DNA of 6,612 nt from Methanoregula sp. GTDB taxonomy: Archaea > Halobacteriota > Methanomicrobia > Methanomicrobiales > Methanospirillaceae. The notes under the pieces were generated by a model. The model ran no database searches, was not told where the DNA came from, and saw only the letters and a program-made list of their open reading frames with translations. Shown here one piece after another: positions 1 to 5,715 of this stretch (the stretch's first letter is position 1; every line of letters begins with the position of its first letter). Both the position numbers and the translations under genes were made by a program. The stretch lies in assembly GCA_013331015.1 (NCBI GenBank), contig DUHF01000209.1:1-6612 (forward strand), written 5' to 3'.

Positions 1-719
1 ACTGCCTCAGTGACTGTGACCCCGGGCGCAGCGGTGGAAACCGGCGTAAGGTCCGGCGGGAGGCACTGGCCGCTCTGGCAGATCTGCCCTTTCGGGCAGT
101 CCCATCCGCACTTCCCGCAGTGGTCGTTGTCCGTTAAGAGGTTCGTGCACTTTCCATCACAGAGTTTCTGGCCGGACGGGCACGGCCCCGTGGTGGGTGT
201 TGGCGTCGGGCTTTCTGTTGGCGGGGGAGGAGTTGTTGGCGTTGCCAGGGGGTCCGCAAACTGCCCGTCCCGGCAGATCATGCCGTACGGGACTGAAAAC
301 CCGCATCTCCCGCAGTTTTCGGGATCGTTTGTTACGTCAACGCACGCTCCCGAGCAGAGCGTGAGGTCACCGGAGCAGGAGGTGACGGCTGCTGGCATGT
401 CCCCGCTTCCCGGTGCGGTACTGTTGGCTGCTGCCCCGAAGGGAAGCGTGAACCCGGACAGGACTACGAACGCCCCGGCGCCGGCAATGAGAAGGACGAG
501 GACGATGATTCCGCCGATGAGGAGCAACGGGAAGGAGCCTGAACGCGATGGGCCGGGCAGGTCAGCGAGTGGTTCCGGCCCGGCAGCCGGAGATGCTGTG
601 GCAGAATGACGGACCGCGTTCTGCCCGGCAGATCCCTCCTGCTGCATTCGTGCGCCGCAGGCATTACAGAATTCCCAGCCCTCATCTACCGTGTTCCCGC
701 AGTTTGTGCAAAATCGCAT
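1..719 (-). CDS. Zinc-ribbon, single-pass membrane protein with two extracellular Cys-rich repeats (3' end cut by window)
   Basis: Reading down from an ATG at 719, the frame stays open to the window edge (239 codons), so the C-terminus is missing. Residues 1-21 are a zinc ribbon with CxxC pairs at C4/C7 and C18/C21. A polar, Pro/Ala-rich linker follows, then one hydrophobic helix at about 63-90 preceded by R59, suggesting the zinc ribbon is cytoplasmic and the rest is outside. The outer part has a Cys-rich repeat (115-154), a Pro/Thr spacer (160-178) and a second repeat (180-219) of the form C-x6-C-x3-C-x9-C-x2-C-x3-C-x5-C-x4-C. The start is supported by GGGGAG at 730-735 and GGAG at 722-725. 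Such repeats occur in secreted proteins and are probably disulphide-bonded. Function is unknown; a surface, adhesion or sensing role is only a guess. It is separated from the ABC operon by about 610 bp and is probably transcribed on its own. Confidence 0.82.
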   Translation of the reverse strand, partial: MRFCTNCGNTVDEGWEFCNACGARMQQEGSAGQNAVRHSATASPAAGPEPLADLPGPSRSGSFPLLLIGGIIVLVLLIAGAGAFVVLSGFTLPFGAAANSTAPGSGDMPAAVTSCSGDLTLCSGACVDVTNDPENCGRCGFSVPYGMICRDGQFADPLATPTTPPPPTESPTPTPTTGPCPSGQKLCDGKCTNLLTDNDHCGKCGWDCPKGQICQSGQCLPPDLTPVSTAAPGVTVTEA

Positions 720-767
720 TGCTCCAGATCTCCCCGTCGTTTATTGTACAGTCTGGTTGTAGGAGGG

Positions 768-790
768 AGAGGATAAAATTTTTGAAATTC
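768..790 (-). promoter_or_regulatory. Candidate archaeal promoter for the zinc-ribbon gene
   Basis: On the minus strand an A-rich BRE-like stretch (TTTCAAAAA) runs into a TATA-like ATTTTATC at 772-779. With the usual 25-27 bp spacing, transcription would start near 750. This would leave a leader of about 30 nt containing the GGGGAG ribosome-binding site at 730-735. The base match to the archaeal TATA consensus is moderate and the region is generally AT-rich, so the placement is tentative. Confidence 0.4.
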
Positions 791-904
791 TTTTTGGTGT
801 TATCATTTTTTGGGTATGAAGACCGGTTCGTGTGCATTGCACCAGAGCACACTATTCAATCATTCAATGTCCAGAGATTCAGAATTGTGGTTAAATGAGA
901 GAAG

Positions 905-1033
905 AAAAAAATGACAGGAAAAATCATACCCGTGAATGGAGTGAGTGCCCCCCGGCCCCCTCCCCTTCCGACTGCCGCCACGGGCAGGCAGTCGTGCGGG
1001 CGGGGGAGGGGGGGTCACCCTCACCATTCCGTA
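905..1033 (-). terminator. Large GC-rich imperfect hairpin with downstream T-tracts; terminator or 3' end of an RNA
   Basis: The core is CGACTGCC (969-976) pairing with GGCAGTCG (987-994), capped by GCC/GGC. Outside it CCCCCTCCCC (956-965) faces GGGGAGGGGG (1003-1012), and the outer arms (about 932-947 and 1015-1033) also pair imperfectly as GAATGG-type against CCATTC-type sequence. On the minus strand the structure is followed by T5 (919-923) and T7 (905-911), the U-rich signal expected of archaeal termination. It could be a second terminator behind the ABC operon, the 3' end of an unrecognised RNA, or a MITE-like repeat. Confidence 0.4.
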
Positions 1034-1166
1034 CAATGACGCTTTATGAATTATCTCAACAGAAAAAGAATTTTCAAACGCAATCGCGATCAAAAACCCT
1101 ATCTGGATCAATCGGACATAAATTGATAATGATTTGAAAGGGTCCGGCTCATGGGAGATGGTGATT

Positions 1167-1223
1167 CCGGGGCCCGATCCCAAACGCTCCTGGATGCCCC
1201 GGTTATCTGCCAGGTATTGGCAG
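1167..1223. repeat. Adjacent stem-loop sequences (inverted repeats)
   Basis: CCGGGGC at 1167-1173 pairs with GCCCCGG at 1196-1202, and within that loop ATCC (1177-1180) faces GGAT (1192-1195). Immediately beyond, CTGCCA (1207-1212) pairs with TGGCAG (1218-1223) over a 5-nt loop. The arms are short but perfect. Together with the larger hairpin at 932-1033 they suggest structured RNA, though nothing matches an RNA family I recognise. Confidence 0.35.
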
Positions 1224-1283
1224 TGAGGTGATGGCAGTATCCCCATCTGCCGGGTTGATCCGTGTGGGGGAACCTGAATGGGT

Positions 1284-1309
1284 ATAAAAAAAAGGAGATT
1301 GATCTCAGG
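1284..1309 (-). terminator. Terminator of the ABC importer operon
   Basis: On the minus strand, starting about 26 nt after the ATPase stop codon, GAGAT and ATCTC (1295-1299 and 1302-1306) form a short stem followed at once by CC and T8 (1286-1293). The stem is weak, but archaeal RNA polymerase terminates mainly on U-tracts, and position, strand and tract length all fit the end of the operon. The T8 runs into ATA, so the same bases also resemble a TATA box. Confidence 0.6.
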
Positions 1310-1331
1310 AGGGAAATTACCGGTGTGCCGG

Positions 1332-2105
1332 TCAGGCTATCCTGCAGGCGCCCGGGATGACGCACCGGACACCGCCCAGCTCGCCGATGATGACCGGCAG
1401 ACCGTACACCTCTTCGATGACCGAGGGGGTGACAATATCGTGCTTGCCGTGGATATGCACCGTGCCGTTCTTTATGAAGATGAACGTATCGGCAAACCGG
1501 AGGGCCTGGTTTAAGTCATGCATGGTCATGACTGCTGCAATGTTGTGGTCCCGGACGATCTCGCGGATGGTGTTGAGGATGTCCACCTGGTTCTTCATGT
1601 CAAGGTTGCTGGTCGGCTCATCGAGCAGCAGCACCTTGGGCTCCTGTACGAGCGCCCGGGCAATGGCAACCTTCTGGAGCTCGCCACCGCTCATCTCATC
1701 GATGTAGGAGAGGCGCAGCGCATCCATGCCGAGCCGGGTAAATGCCGCATCAACGATCTCCATGTCGCGCGGCGTCACGTCCCAGCCGATATGGGGCCGG
1801 CGGCCGAGCAGGACTGCATCGAACGCGGTCAGCCGGCCGGTCTCCACCCGCTGCGGCACATAGCCGACCCGGCGTGCAATGTCCATTGTCCCAAGGTTAA
1901 GCAGGTTCTCGTCTTCGAGCATGACCGTCCCGCCTTTTGCCCGGAGGATACGGTTTAAGCACTTGAGGAGGGTAGTCTTACCCACCCCGTTTGGCCCCAG
2001 CACGGCCACAACCTCTCCGCGCCGGATCGAGAACCCGATATCCTGTAAGACATTCTTGTTGCGGTACATGAATTTGAGTTCGTTTACCGTCAGAATTGTT
2101 GTCAC
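1332..2105 (-). CDS. ABC transporter ATP-binding protein (BtuD/FecE/FhuC-like)
   Basis: This is the cytoplasmic ATPase of a type II ABC importer of the iron-siderophore, heme or cobalamin class. It binds ATP as a dimer and drives ligand passage through the adjacent permease. All nucleotide-binding motifs are intact: Walker A GPNGVGKTT (37-45), Q-loop Q85, signature MSGGE (138-142, a variant of LSGGQ), Walker B VLLLDEP (158-164, catalytic E163), D-loop SNLD (166-169) and H-switch H196. The length of 257 aa is typical of the family. The start is GTG, overlapping the permease stop as GTGA, with GGGGG about 8 nt upstream; an internal ATG at codon 13 would cut into the first conserved strand. It is the last gene of the three-gene operon. 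The substrate cannot be deduced from the ATPase. Confidence 0.95.
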   Translation of the reverse strand: MTTILTVNELKFMYRNKNVLQDIGFSIRRGEVVAVLGPNGVGKTTLLKCLNRILRAKGGTVMLEDENLLNLGTMDIARRVGYVPQRVETGRLTAFDAVLLGRRPHIGWDVTPRDMEIVDAAFTRLGMDALRLSYIDEMSGGELQKVAIARALVQEPKVLLLDEPTSNLDMKNQVDILNTIREIVRDHNIAAVMTMHDLNQALRFADTFIFIKNGTVHIHGKHDIVTPSVIEEVYGLPVIIGELGGVRCVIPGACRIA

Positions 2106-3172
2106 CGTTTATACCCCCTGAAAAGTAAGAAGATGAATACCGGCGCTCCCATGAACGCCGTCAGTACAGACACCGGCAGCACGTAGGGTGCCACAATAAC
2201 CCGTGCAACCGTGTCCGAAGCCAGCAGGAGAATCGCCCCCATCACCGCGGAACCGGGGATGAGGAAGCGCTGATCGTCCCCGATGATCCGCCGCACCATG
2301 TGGGGGCAGACAAGCCCGACAAACCCGATAACACCGAGCAGCGCAACAATGACTGCCGAGATCAGTGCCGCGACAGTCATACCAACAAGCCGGACCCGCG
2401 CCACATCGACGCCGAGACCCTGCGCCGTCTCGTCACCGGCATCGATGGCATTGTAGTTCCAGCGGTTGACAATGAAGTAGAGTGTGCCGGCCCCCACAAT
2501 AAGAGCCATTAAGGGAAGCATGTCCCAGGTTGCCCTGCCCACATCGCCGAAGGTCCAGTACACGACCGCCGCGAGCTGGGCGTCGTTGGAGAAATACTGG
2601 AGGAACATGACGCCCGCAGAGAAGAGACTTGAGAGGGCGACCCCGGTCAGGATCATCACCTCGGGCGATGAGCCCTTCAGGTGCGAGATTAAGAGAATGA
2701 TGCCCGTTGCGATCATGCAGAAGATGAAGGCAACGACCGTGGTCAGGTACGGGTTGGAGATCGAGACCGGGTTTGCTACCGTTGACTGGATGTTGCCAGT
2801 GCCGAGAAGGACAATCGAGACGGCAGCACCAAAGGCGCCGGCACTTGAGATGCCCAGGGTGAACGGCGAGGCGAGCGGGTTTCGCAGGATCGACTGCATG
2901 GCAACACCGGCAATCGACAGGCCGATACCGGCAATGAGCGCGGCAATTGCCTGCGGCAGACGGATGTTCCAGACGATACGGTCCCATTTCTCCGATACAG
3001 AAATCCCGAGCAGGGACTGGACAACCTCAACAGGGGGGATAGCAACAGCCCCTACCGATATGGCCAGGACAAAGAGAGCAAACGACAGGATGGCCCCGAC
3101 AATGATCCAGTGGACCTTCCGGTTGAGATAGGTCTGGTAATCTGCCGGGACTTTTCCTTCGTTTAAGTGCAT
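2102..3172 (-). CDS. FecCD/BtuC-family ABC importer permease
   Basis: This integral membrane protein dimerises to form the translocation pore for iron chelates, heme or cobamides. At 356 aa it is slightly longer than a typical FecCD permease because of a polar N-terminal tail of about 20 residues. It has about ten hydrophobic segments, the first at about 22-44. Family hallmarks are RLPQAIAALIAGIGLSIAGV (71-90), then MQSILRNPLASPFTLGISSA (92-111), and GFVGLVCPHMVRRIIGDDQR (283-302), the segment expected to touch the ATPase coupling groove. The start lies 13 bp after the binding-protein stop, with only a modest ribosome site (GAGAG, 7 nt upstream). Its stop TGA overlaps the ATPase GTG by 4 bp, implying translational coupling. 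Family assignment is secure; ligand is not. Confidence 0.95.
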   Translation of the reverse strand: MHLNEGKVPADYQTYLNRKVHWIIVGAILSFALFVLAISVGAVAIPPVEVVQSLLGISVSEKWDRIVWNIRLPQAIAALIAGIGLSIAGVAMQSILRNPLASPFTLGISSAGAFGAAVSIVLLGTGNIQSTVANPVSISNPYLTTVVAFIFCMIATGIILLISHLKGSSPEVMILTGVALSSLFSAGVMFLQYFSNDAQLAAVVYWTFGDVGRATWDMLPLMALIVGAGTLYFIVNRWNYNAIDAGDETAQGLGVDVARVRLVGMTVAALISAVIVALLGVIGFVGLVCPHMVRRIIGDDQRFLIPGSAVMGAILLLASDTVARVIVAPYVLPVSVLTAFMGAPVFIFLLFRGYKR

Positions 3173-3185
3173 TACACTACTCTCA

Positions 3186-4358
3186 TCAGGAGATGGTTAT
3201 CTTCGCAAACCCAAGGTTCTTGTAATTCTTGTTGATGTCAGAAAGGGCCGGTTTTCCTACAAACATTGTGTAGATCTCGTCGGCTTTCTGCTCTGGATTG
3301 ACATCGGCAAACCGGTCAGGATACAGGACTTTTCCAATGTAGTAGGAGTTGGCAAGCACGGTCTCGTAGTTGGTGTTGTAGAAGTTGTAGGGCAGGACGC
3401 CATACACGTTCCCGTTCTTCACCGCGGTGAGTCCCCCAAATGCCGGGTTGGTCCTGAGTTCGCCGATTGCGCCATCGTTGTCGAGCTGGATGGTTGAGAC
3501 ATCAATGAACAGGTATTCCGGATTTCCATCAACGATGACTTCCTTGGAAACATCGGCATGCTGGGCATCAGATCCACCGGCGATATTCTTTGCATGCACC
3601 ATGATGAAGGGCGGGTATGCGGGTTCGGTTGAGATCATGCCGTGGGCCCCGGAGAGCGCGACGCCGCCAATGTACACGGTCTTCTGCTGGTCGGCTGGGA
3701 TGTCCTTTGTCCGCTTCTCGAGATCCGCGGTCACCTCATCGATATACGCGATCAACTCTTCGGCCCGTGCCTCTTTTCCGAGGGTCTTACCCATGAGCCG
3801 CAGGGAACTGGAGAGTTCGGTCTTCTCAGCATCTGTCCGGAGGGATCCATACGGGAATGCCACAACAGGGATGCCGGTCTTGTCCTGCAGGGTATCTGCG
3901 TCTCCTGCGCTGGTTGCAGAGGGCTGGCCGGTGGCCCCGGTCTTGAAGACAAGGTCCGGGCTGATCCCGACTATCTTCTCCGGGTCGTCCTTGCCGCGCA
4001 TCTCGCCTATGAGGGGCATGCTCTTAAACTGCGGGTTTGCGATGGCATAGGCCCGTGCCTCAAACGGTTGATCTTTCTTCTCCTGGCTGTCGACACCGAC
4101 AATCTTGTCCTGCCCACCAAGATATACGACATACCGCAGGCAGCCGGAACCCGAGCAGACAAGTGTTTGCGGGTTTGCCGGTACCTCAACAGACCGGCCG
4201 AACCCGTCTGTGATGGTTGTCGTGCCTGACGATACGGCAACAGCGGTCGTTGCCGGAGAAGGCTGGGTTGCCGTCGTGCTGCCCGTGCATCCGGCACAGA
4301 AGACGATGGCCAGAAGCAGTGTTGCTATGATAAAGAGATATGCACCTGTATTTTTCAT
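3186..4358 (-). CDS. Class III substrate-binding lipoprotein of the ABC importer (iron-chelate/cobamide type)
   Basis: This extracellular receptor captures the ligand and hands it to the permease. Residues 1-24 form a lipoprotein signal peptide: MKN, a hydrophobic core, then a CAGC lipobox with C24 as the predicted lipidated cysteine. A Ser/Thr/Ala-rich tether (25-48) follows. The periplasmic-binding fold (PF01497 type) starts at ITDGFGRSVEVP (49-60) and continues with the SGSGCLRYVVYLGGQDKIVG segment (69-88), DPEKIVGISPDLVF (125-138) and a C-terminal lobe to 390. The SGSGCLRY version is, from memory, common in methanogen proteins annotated as iron transport, so iron is a reasonable but unproven ligand. 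It is first in the operon, ahead of the permease and ATPase. No ribosome-binding site is visible before the ATG, so it may be leaderless or nearly so. The TACAAT/ATTGTA elements upstream suggest regulation. Confidence 0.92.
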   Translation of the reverse strand: MKNTGAYLFIIATLLLAIVFCAGCTGSTTATQPSPATTAVAVSSGTTTITDGFGRSVEVPANPQTLVCSGSGCLRYVVYLGGQDKIVGVDSQEKKDQPFEARAYAIANPQFKSMPLIGEMRGKDDPEKIVGISPDLVFKTGATGQPSATSAGDADTLQDKTGIPVVAFPYGSLRTDAEKTELSSSLRLMGKTLGKEARAEELIAYIDEVTADLEKRTKDIPADQQKTVYIGGVALSGAHGMISTEPAYPPFIMVHAKNIAGGSDAQHADVSKEVIVDGNPEYLFIDVSTIQLDNDGAIGELRTNPAFGGLTAVKNGNVYGVLPYNFYNTNYETVLANSYYIGKVLYPDRFADVNPEQKADEIYTMFVGKPALSDINKNYKNLGFAKITIS

Positions 4359-4387
4359 ACGAATCTACAATACGTTAAAACCGGGTG

Positions 4388-4400
4388 TTAATAAAGTATG
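4388..4400 (-). promoter_or_regulatory. Candidate promoter (TATA-like) of the importer operon
   Basis: The minus strand reads ACTTTATTAACAC here. TTTATTAA as a TATA box would place the transcription start near 4366-4370, only 8-12 nt before the ATG at 4358. That would fit the lack of a ribosome-binding site. The region contains rivals: the palindromic TTTTATAAAA at 4534-4543 is a better TATA match but would give a leader of about 150 nt. Confidence 0.35.
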
Positions 4401-4411
4401 ATCATGTGAAC

Positions 4412-4460
4412 ATTGTATTACGGTTTTTACAATTATTGTAAAAAATTGTATGCAGACAAT
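4412..4460. promoter_or_regulatory. Operator-like palindrome and ATTGTA/TACAAT half-site cluster
   Basis: A perfect inverted repeat occupies 4424-4444: TTTTTACAAT, a central T, then ATTGTAAAAA (10-bp arms). Around it lie further half-sites: ATTGTA at 4412-4417 and 4445-4450, and GACAAT (one mismatch) at 4455-4460. ATTGT (4445-4449) also pairs with ACAAT (4456-4460). Another TACAAT sits at 4366-4371 next to the start codon. Sites at 4435 and 4445 are 10 bp apart, one helical turn. This arrangement, just upstream of a nutrient-uptake operon, is what a dimeric repressor site looks like. The regulator is unknown, and I do not recognise the sequence as a Fur, DtxR or NikR consensus. Confidence 0.5.
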
Positions 4461-4675
4461 ACATGATTGTTGCAATCCATGTTATATCTCCATAAAAACG
4501 GATCCTGTTTTCCACGTTGAAGCCGGATTGCGATTTTATAAAAAAATGCTCTGAAGAGATCATCCGTATTCTCAAACGCTCCCAGGGCTAATGTCCCGCA
4601 CGCTCGAAGCACCCCCGTTTGCGATTACGACGAATTACCTGTAACTGACCTCATCCAATCGTCATGCTTCCTGTC

Positions 4676-4781
4676 TCCCCATTTGGGGACTGGTGGCACA
4701 AGAGGGGGGCTTTGCTCTTGAGAAAAACTCATTCCGGATAATTGTTACCCCCCTTACGCCAGCCCTGCCCCCGATAGGGGC
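4676..4781. repeat. Three consecutive short hairpins
   Basis: TCCCCA/TGGGGA (4676-4681 and 4684-4689, 2-nt loop), CAAGAG/CTCTTG (4699-4704 and 4715-4720, 10-nt loop) and GCCCC/GGGGC (4767-4771 and 4777-4781, 5-nt loop). Each arm pair is perfect but short. Their clustering in non-coding sequence is more suggestive than any one alone. Confidence 0.35.
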
Positions 4782-4869
4782 TCACGGCGCATGTGATGCC
4801 ACGGGATTATCTGTACGGGATACTTCCAACAAGGAATCGTTTTCATAAAACGGAATTAAAACAGCCGCG

Positions 4870-4934
4870 GGGGCGCCCCGTCGGGGGCGGCGGCGTTCAT
4901 CGTTTTTGGGGGTATGGGGGCATTTTGCCCCCAT
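4870..4934. repeat. Strong GC-rich hairpins
   Basis: ATGGGGGCA (4914-4922) and TGCCCCCAT (4926-4934) form a perfect 9-bp stem with a TTT loop. Nearby, GGGGCGCCCC (4870-4879) is a perfect palindrome that can also pair with the following GGGGGC. No clear U-tract follows closely on either strand, so a terminator role is not well supported. A dispersed genomic repeat or a structured RNA is possible. Confidence 0.45.
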
Positions 4935-5207
4935 CATCACTTCAAAGGATTTCCCATGAAAAAAATCAACAGAATTCATCTGTTTTAGGGTCCCGCATTG
5001 AGACTATATGGAGCACTATCGCTTCTGCAGCCCGAACATTGCGCGACGCTCCAGGGCCTTGCCGCCCCCATAAGGTGCGCAAGGATGCGGGCAAGGACGT
5101 CTGTTTTACTTGCCGGGCATTTTCATGGTTCCGGTGTGAAATCACCCGGTTCATGCGTGTTTCTACAGAGCAACAGATCCTGAATGACAAAAGATACTGA
5201 TAGATAC

Positions 5208-5253
5208 AACCCCGTATCCCGTTTCAGTTCGGGGTTCCCCCTCATCCCGTTTC
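5208..5253. repeat. Hairpin overlapping a direct repeat downstream of the 121-aa gene
   Basis: AACCCCG (5208-5214) and CGGGGTT (5230-5236) are perfect inverted arms around a 15-nt loop. ATCCCGTTTC occurs twice, at 5216-5225 and 5244-5253, 28 bp apart. On the minus strand the hairpin lies about 70 nt beyond the stop of the small gene and is followed at some distance by TCTTTT, so a weak terminator is possible. Confidence 0.3.
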
Positions 5254-5308
5254 CTGAGGTGAAATACTCCCGCCATCCCTCGCAGGAGAGAGCCGCGGGA
5301 TCCCCGTC

Positions 5309-5674
5309 TCATACCTGCCGGTTTGCCATCTTTCGCTCATGCGCAAGAACGAACTGCGCAAACGCATCCTGGTCTAAAAACCTCCTGCAGGGAATCGGGG
5401 AATTCTCCAGGGGATCGGAGCGGAACATCAGGATCCGGTGCCCGGACCGGGGCTCATACACGTACCGCACTTCCAGCAGGTTCTCATACCCGGCAATCCC
5501 CGGGCTCCGCGAAGGATTGTACGCGATGGCTGCCGCCCAGCGGGTATCTTCCATGTCAAGGTAGACCCGGGCAACAAGGAAGCGGTGATCCTTCTGGATC
5601 ATCACGTCGCGCTCGAACGCCTCTGCGGCCAGCACGGTTGCAGGCATTGGGTCTATCCCGTGGTATTTTGGCAT
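5309..5674 (-). CDS. Hypothetical protein, 121 aa
   Basis: I do not recognise this protein. It has no signal peptide or membrane segment, is mixed polar and hydrophobic, and has a single cysteine (C96), so it is probably a soluble cytoplasmic alpha/beta protein. Notable segments are DHRFLVARVYLDMEDTRWAA (29-48), a central strand-like LLEVRYVYEP (66-75) and a helical tail QDAFAQFVLAHERK (102-115). It follows the right-hand binding protein by 41 bp on the same strand, so co-transcription is likely. The ATG at 5674 has no visible ribosome-binding site; ATG at codon 10 (5647) is an alternative. It is accepted as coding because of its protein-like composition and its position in line with its neighbour. 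The overlapping opposite-strand frames look like shadows of it. Confidence 0.65.
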   Translation of the reverse strand: MPKYHGIDPMPATVLAAEAFERDVMIQKDHRFLVARVYLDMEDTRWAAAIAYNPSRSPGIAGYENLLEVRYVYEPRSGHRILMFRSDPLENSPIPCRRFLDQDAFAQFVLAHERKMANRQV

Positions 5675-5715
5675 GATCGGATTTTTTCAGGCCTTGGTTC
5701 TGAGGTACGGACCCG

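Larger units (their letters stand above)
720..1331. other. Gene-free gap between the ABC operon and the zinc-ribbon gene
   Basis: I find no convincing gene in these roughly 610 bases on either strand. The open frames present run through GC-homopolymer hairpin sequence and have no recognisable protein composition. The gap holds the ABC-operon terminator near 1284-1309, a small stem-loop group at 1167-1223, a large imperfect inverted repeat at 932-1033 followed on the minus strand by T-tracts, a tandem ATTCAAT pair at 854-860 and 862-868, and a GTGTGC/GCACAC hairpin at 830-852. Confidence 0.6.
4359..5308. other. Long gene-free region upstream of the importer operon
   Basis: About 950 bases without a convincing gene. 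The left 200 bases are AT-rich and hold the operator-like cluster and several TATA-like sequences, including TTTTATAAAA at 4534-4543. From about 4670 to 4935 there is a run of GC-rich hairpins. From 4940 to 5200 I see no recognisable element. At 5208-5253 there is a hairpin overlapping a direct repeat. Open frames at 4782-4979 (minus) and 4793-5200 (plus) overlap each other and the hairpins, and lack protein-like composition. Confidence 0.55.

Noticed and set aside
10..609. Plus-strand open frame of 199 codons
   Set aside because: It is antisense to the zinc-ribbon protein, whose minus-strand frame has CxxC motifs, a membrane helix and Cys repeats. The plus frame has only Pro/Gly/Ser-rich filler.
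860..1246. Minus-strand open frame of 128 codons in the gap
   Set aside because: It reads straight through the homopolymer C/G hairpin, giving runs of proline and glycine/arginine. There is no domain and no ribosome-binding site.
1181..4582. Shared 10-mer CAAACGCTCC at 1181-1190 and 4573-4582
   Set aside because: In a window this long several tens of repeated 10-mers are expected by chance, and the flanks do not match.
4782..4979. Minus-strand open frame of 65 codons
   Set aside because: It spans the GC-rich hairpins, and its Arg/Pro-rich middle is explained by them. It overlaps a plus-strand frame of equal weakness, and nothing in its composition suggests a real protein.
4793..5200. Plus-strand open frame of 135 codons
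   Set aside because: It has low-complexity Gly/Arg start, no hydrophobic core pattern and no promoter or ribosome site, and it would be the only plus-strand gene in the window.
4359..5308. CRISPR array, tRNA or cobalamin riboswitch in the long gap
   Set aside because: There are no regularly spaced repeats, no tRNA T-loop pattern with matching acceptor arms, and no riboswitch core that I can recognise.
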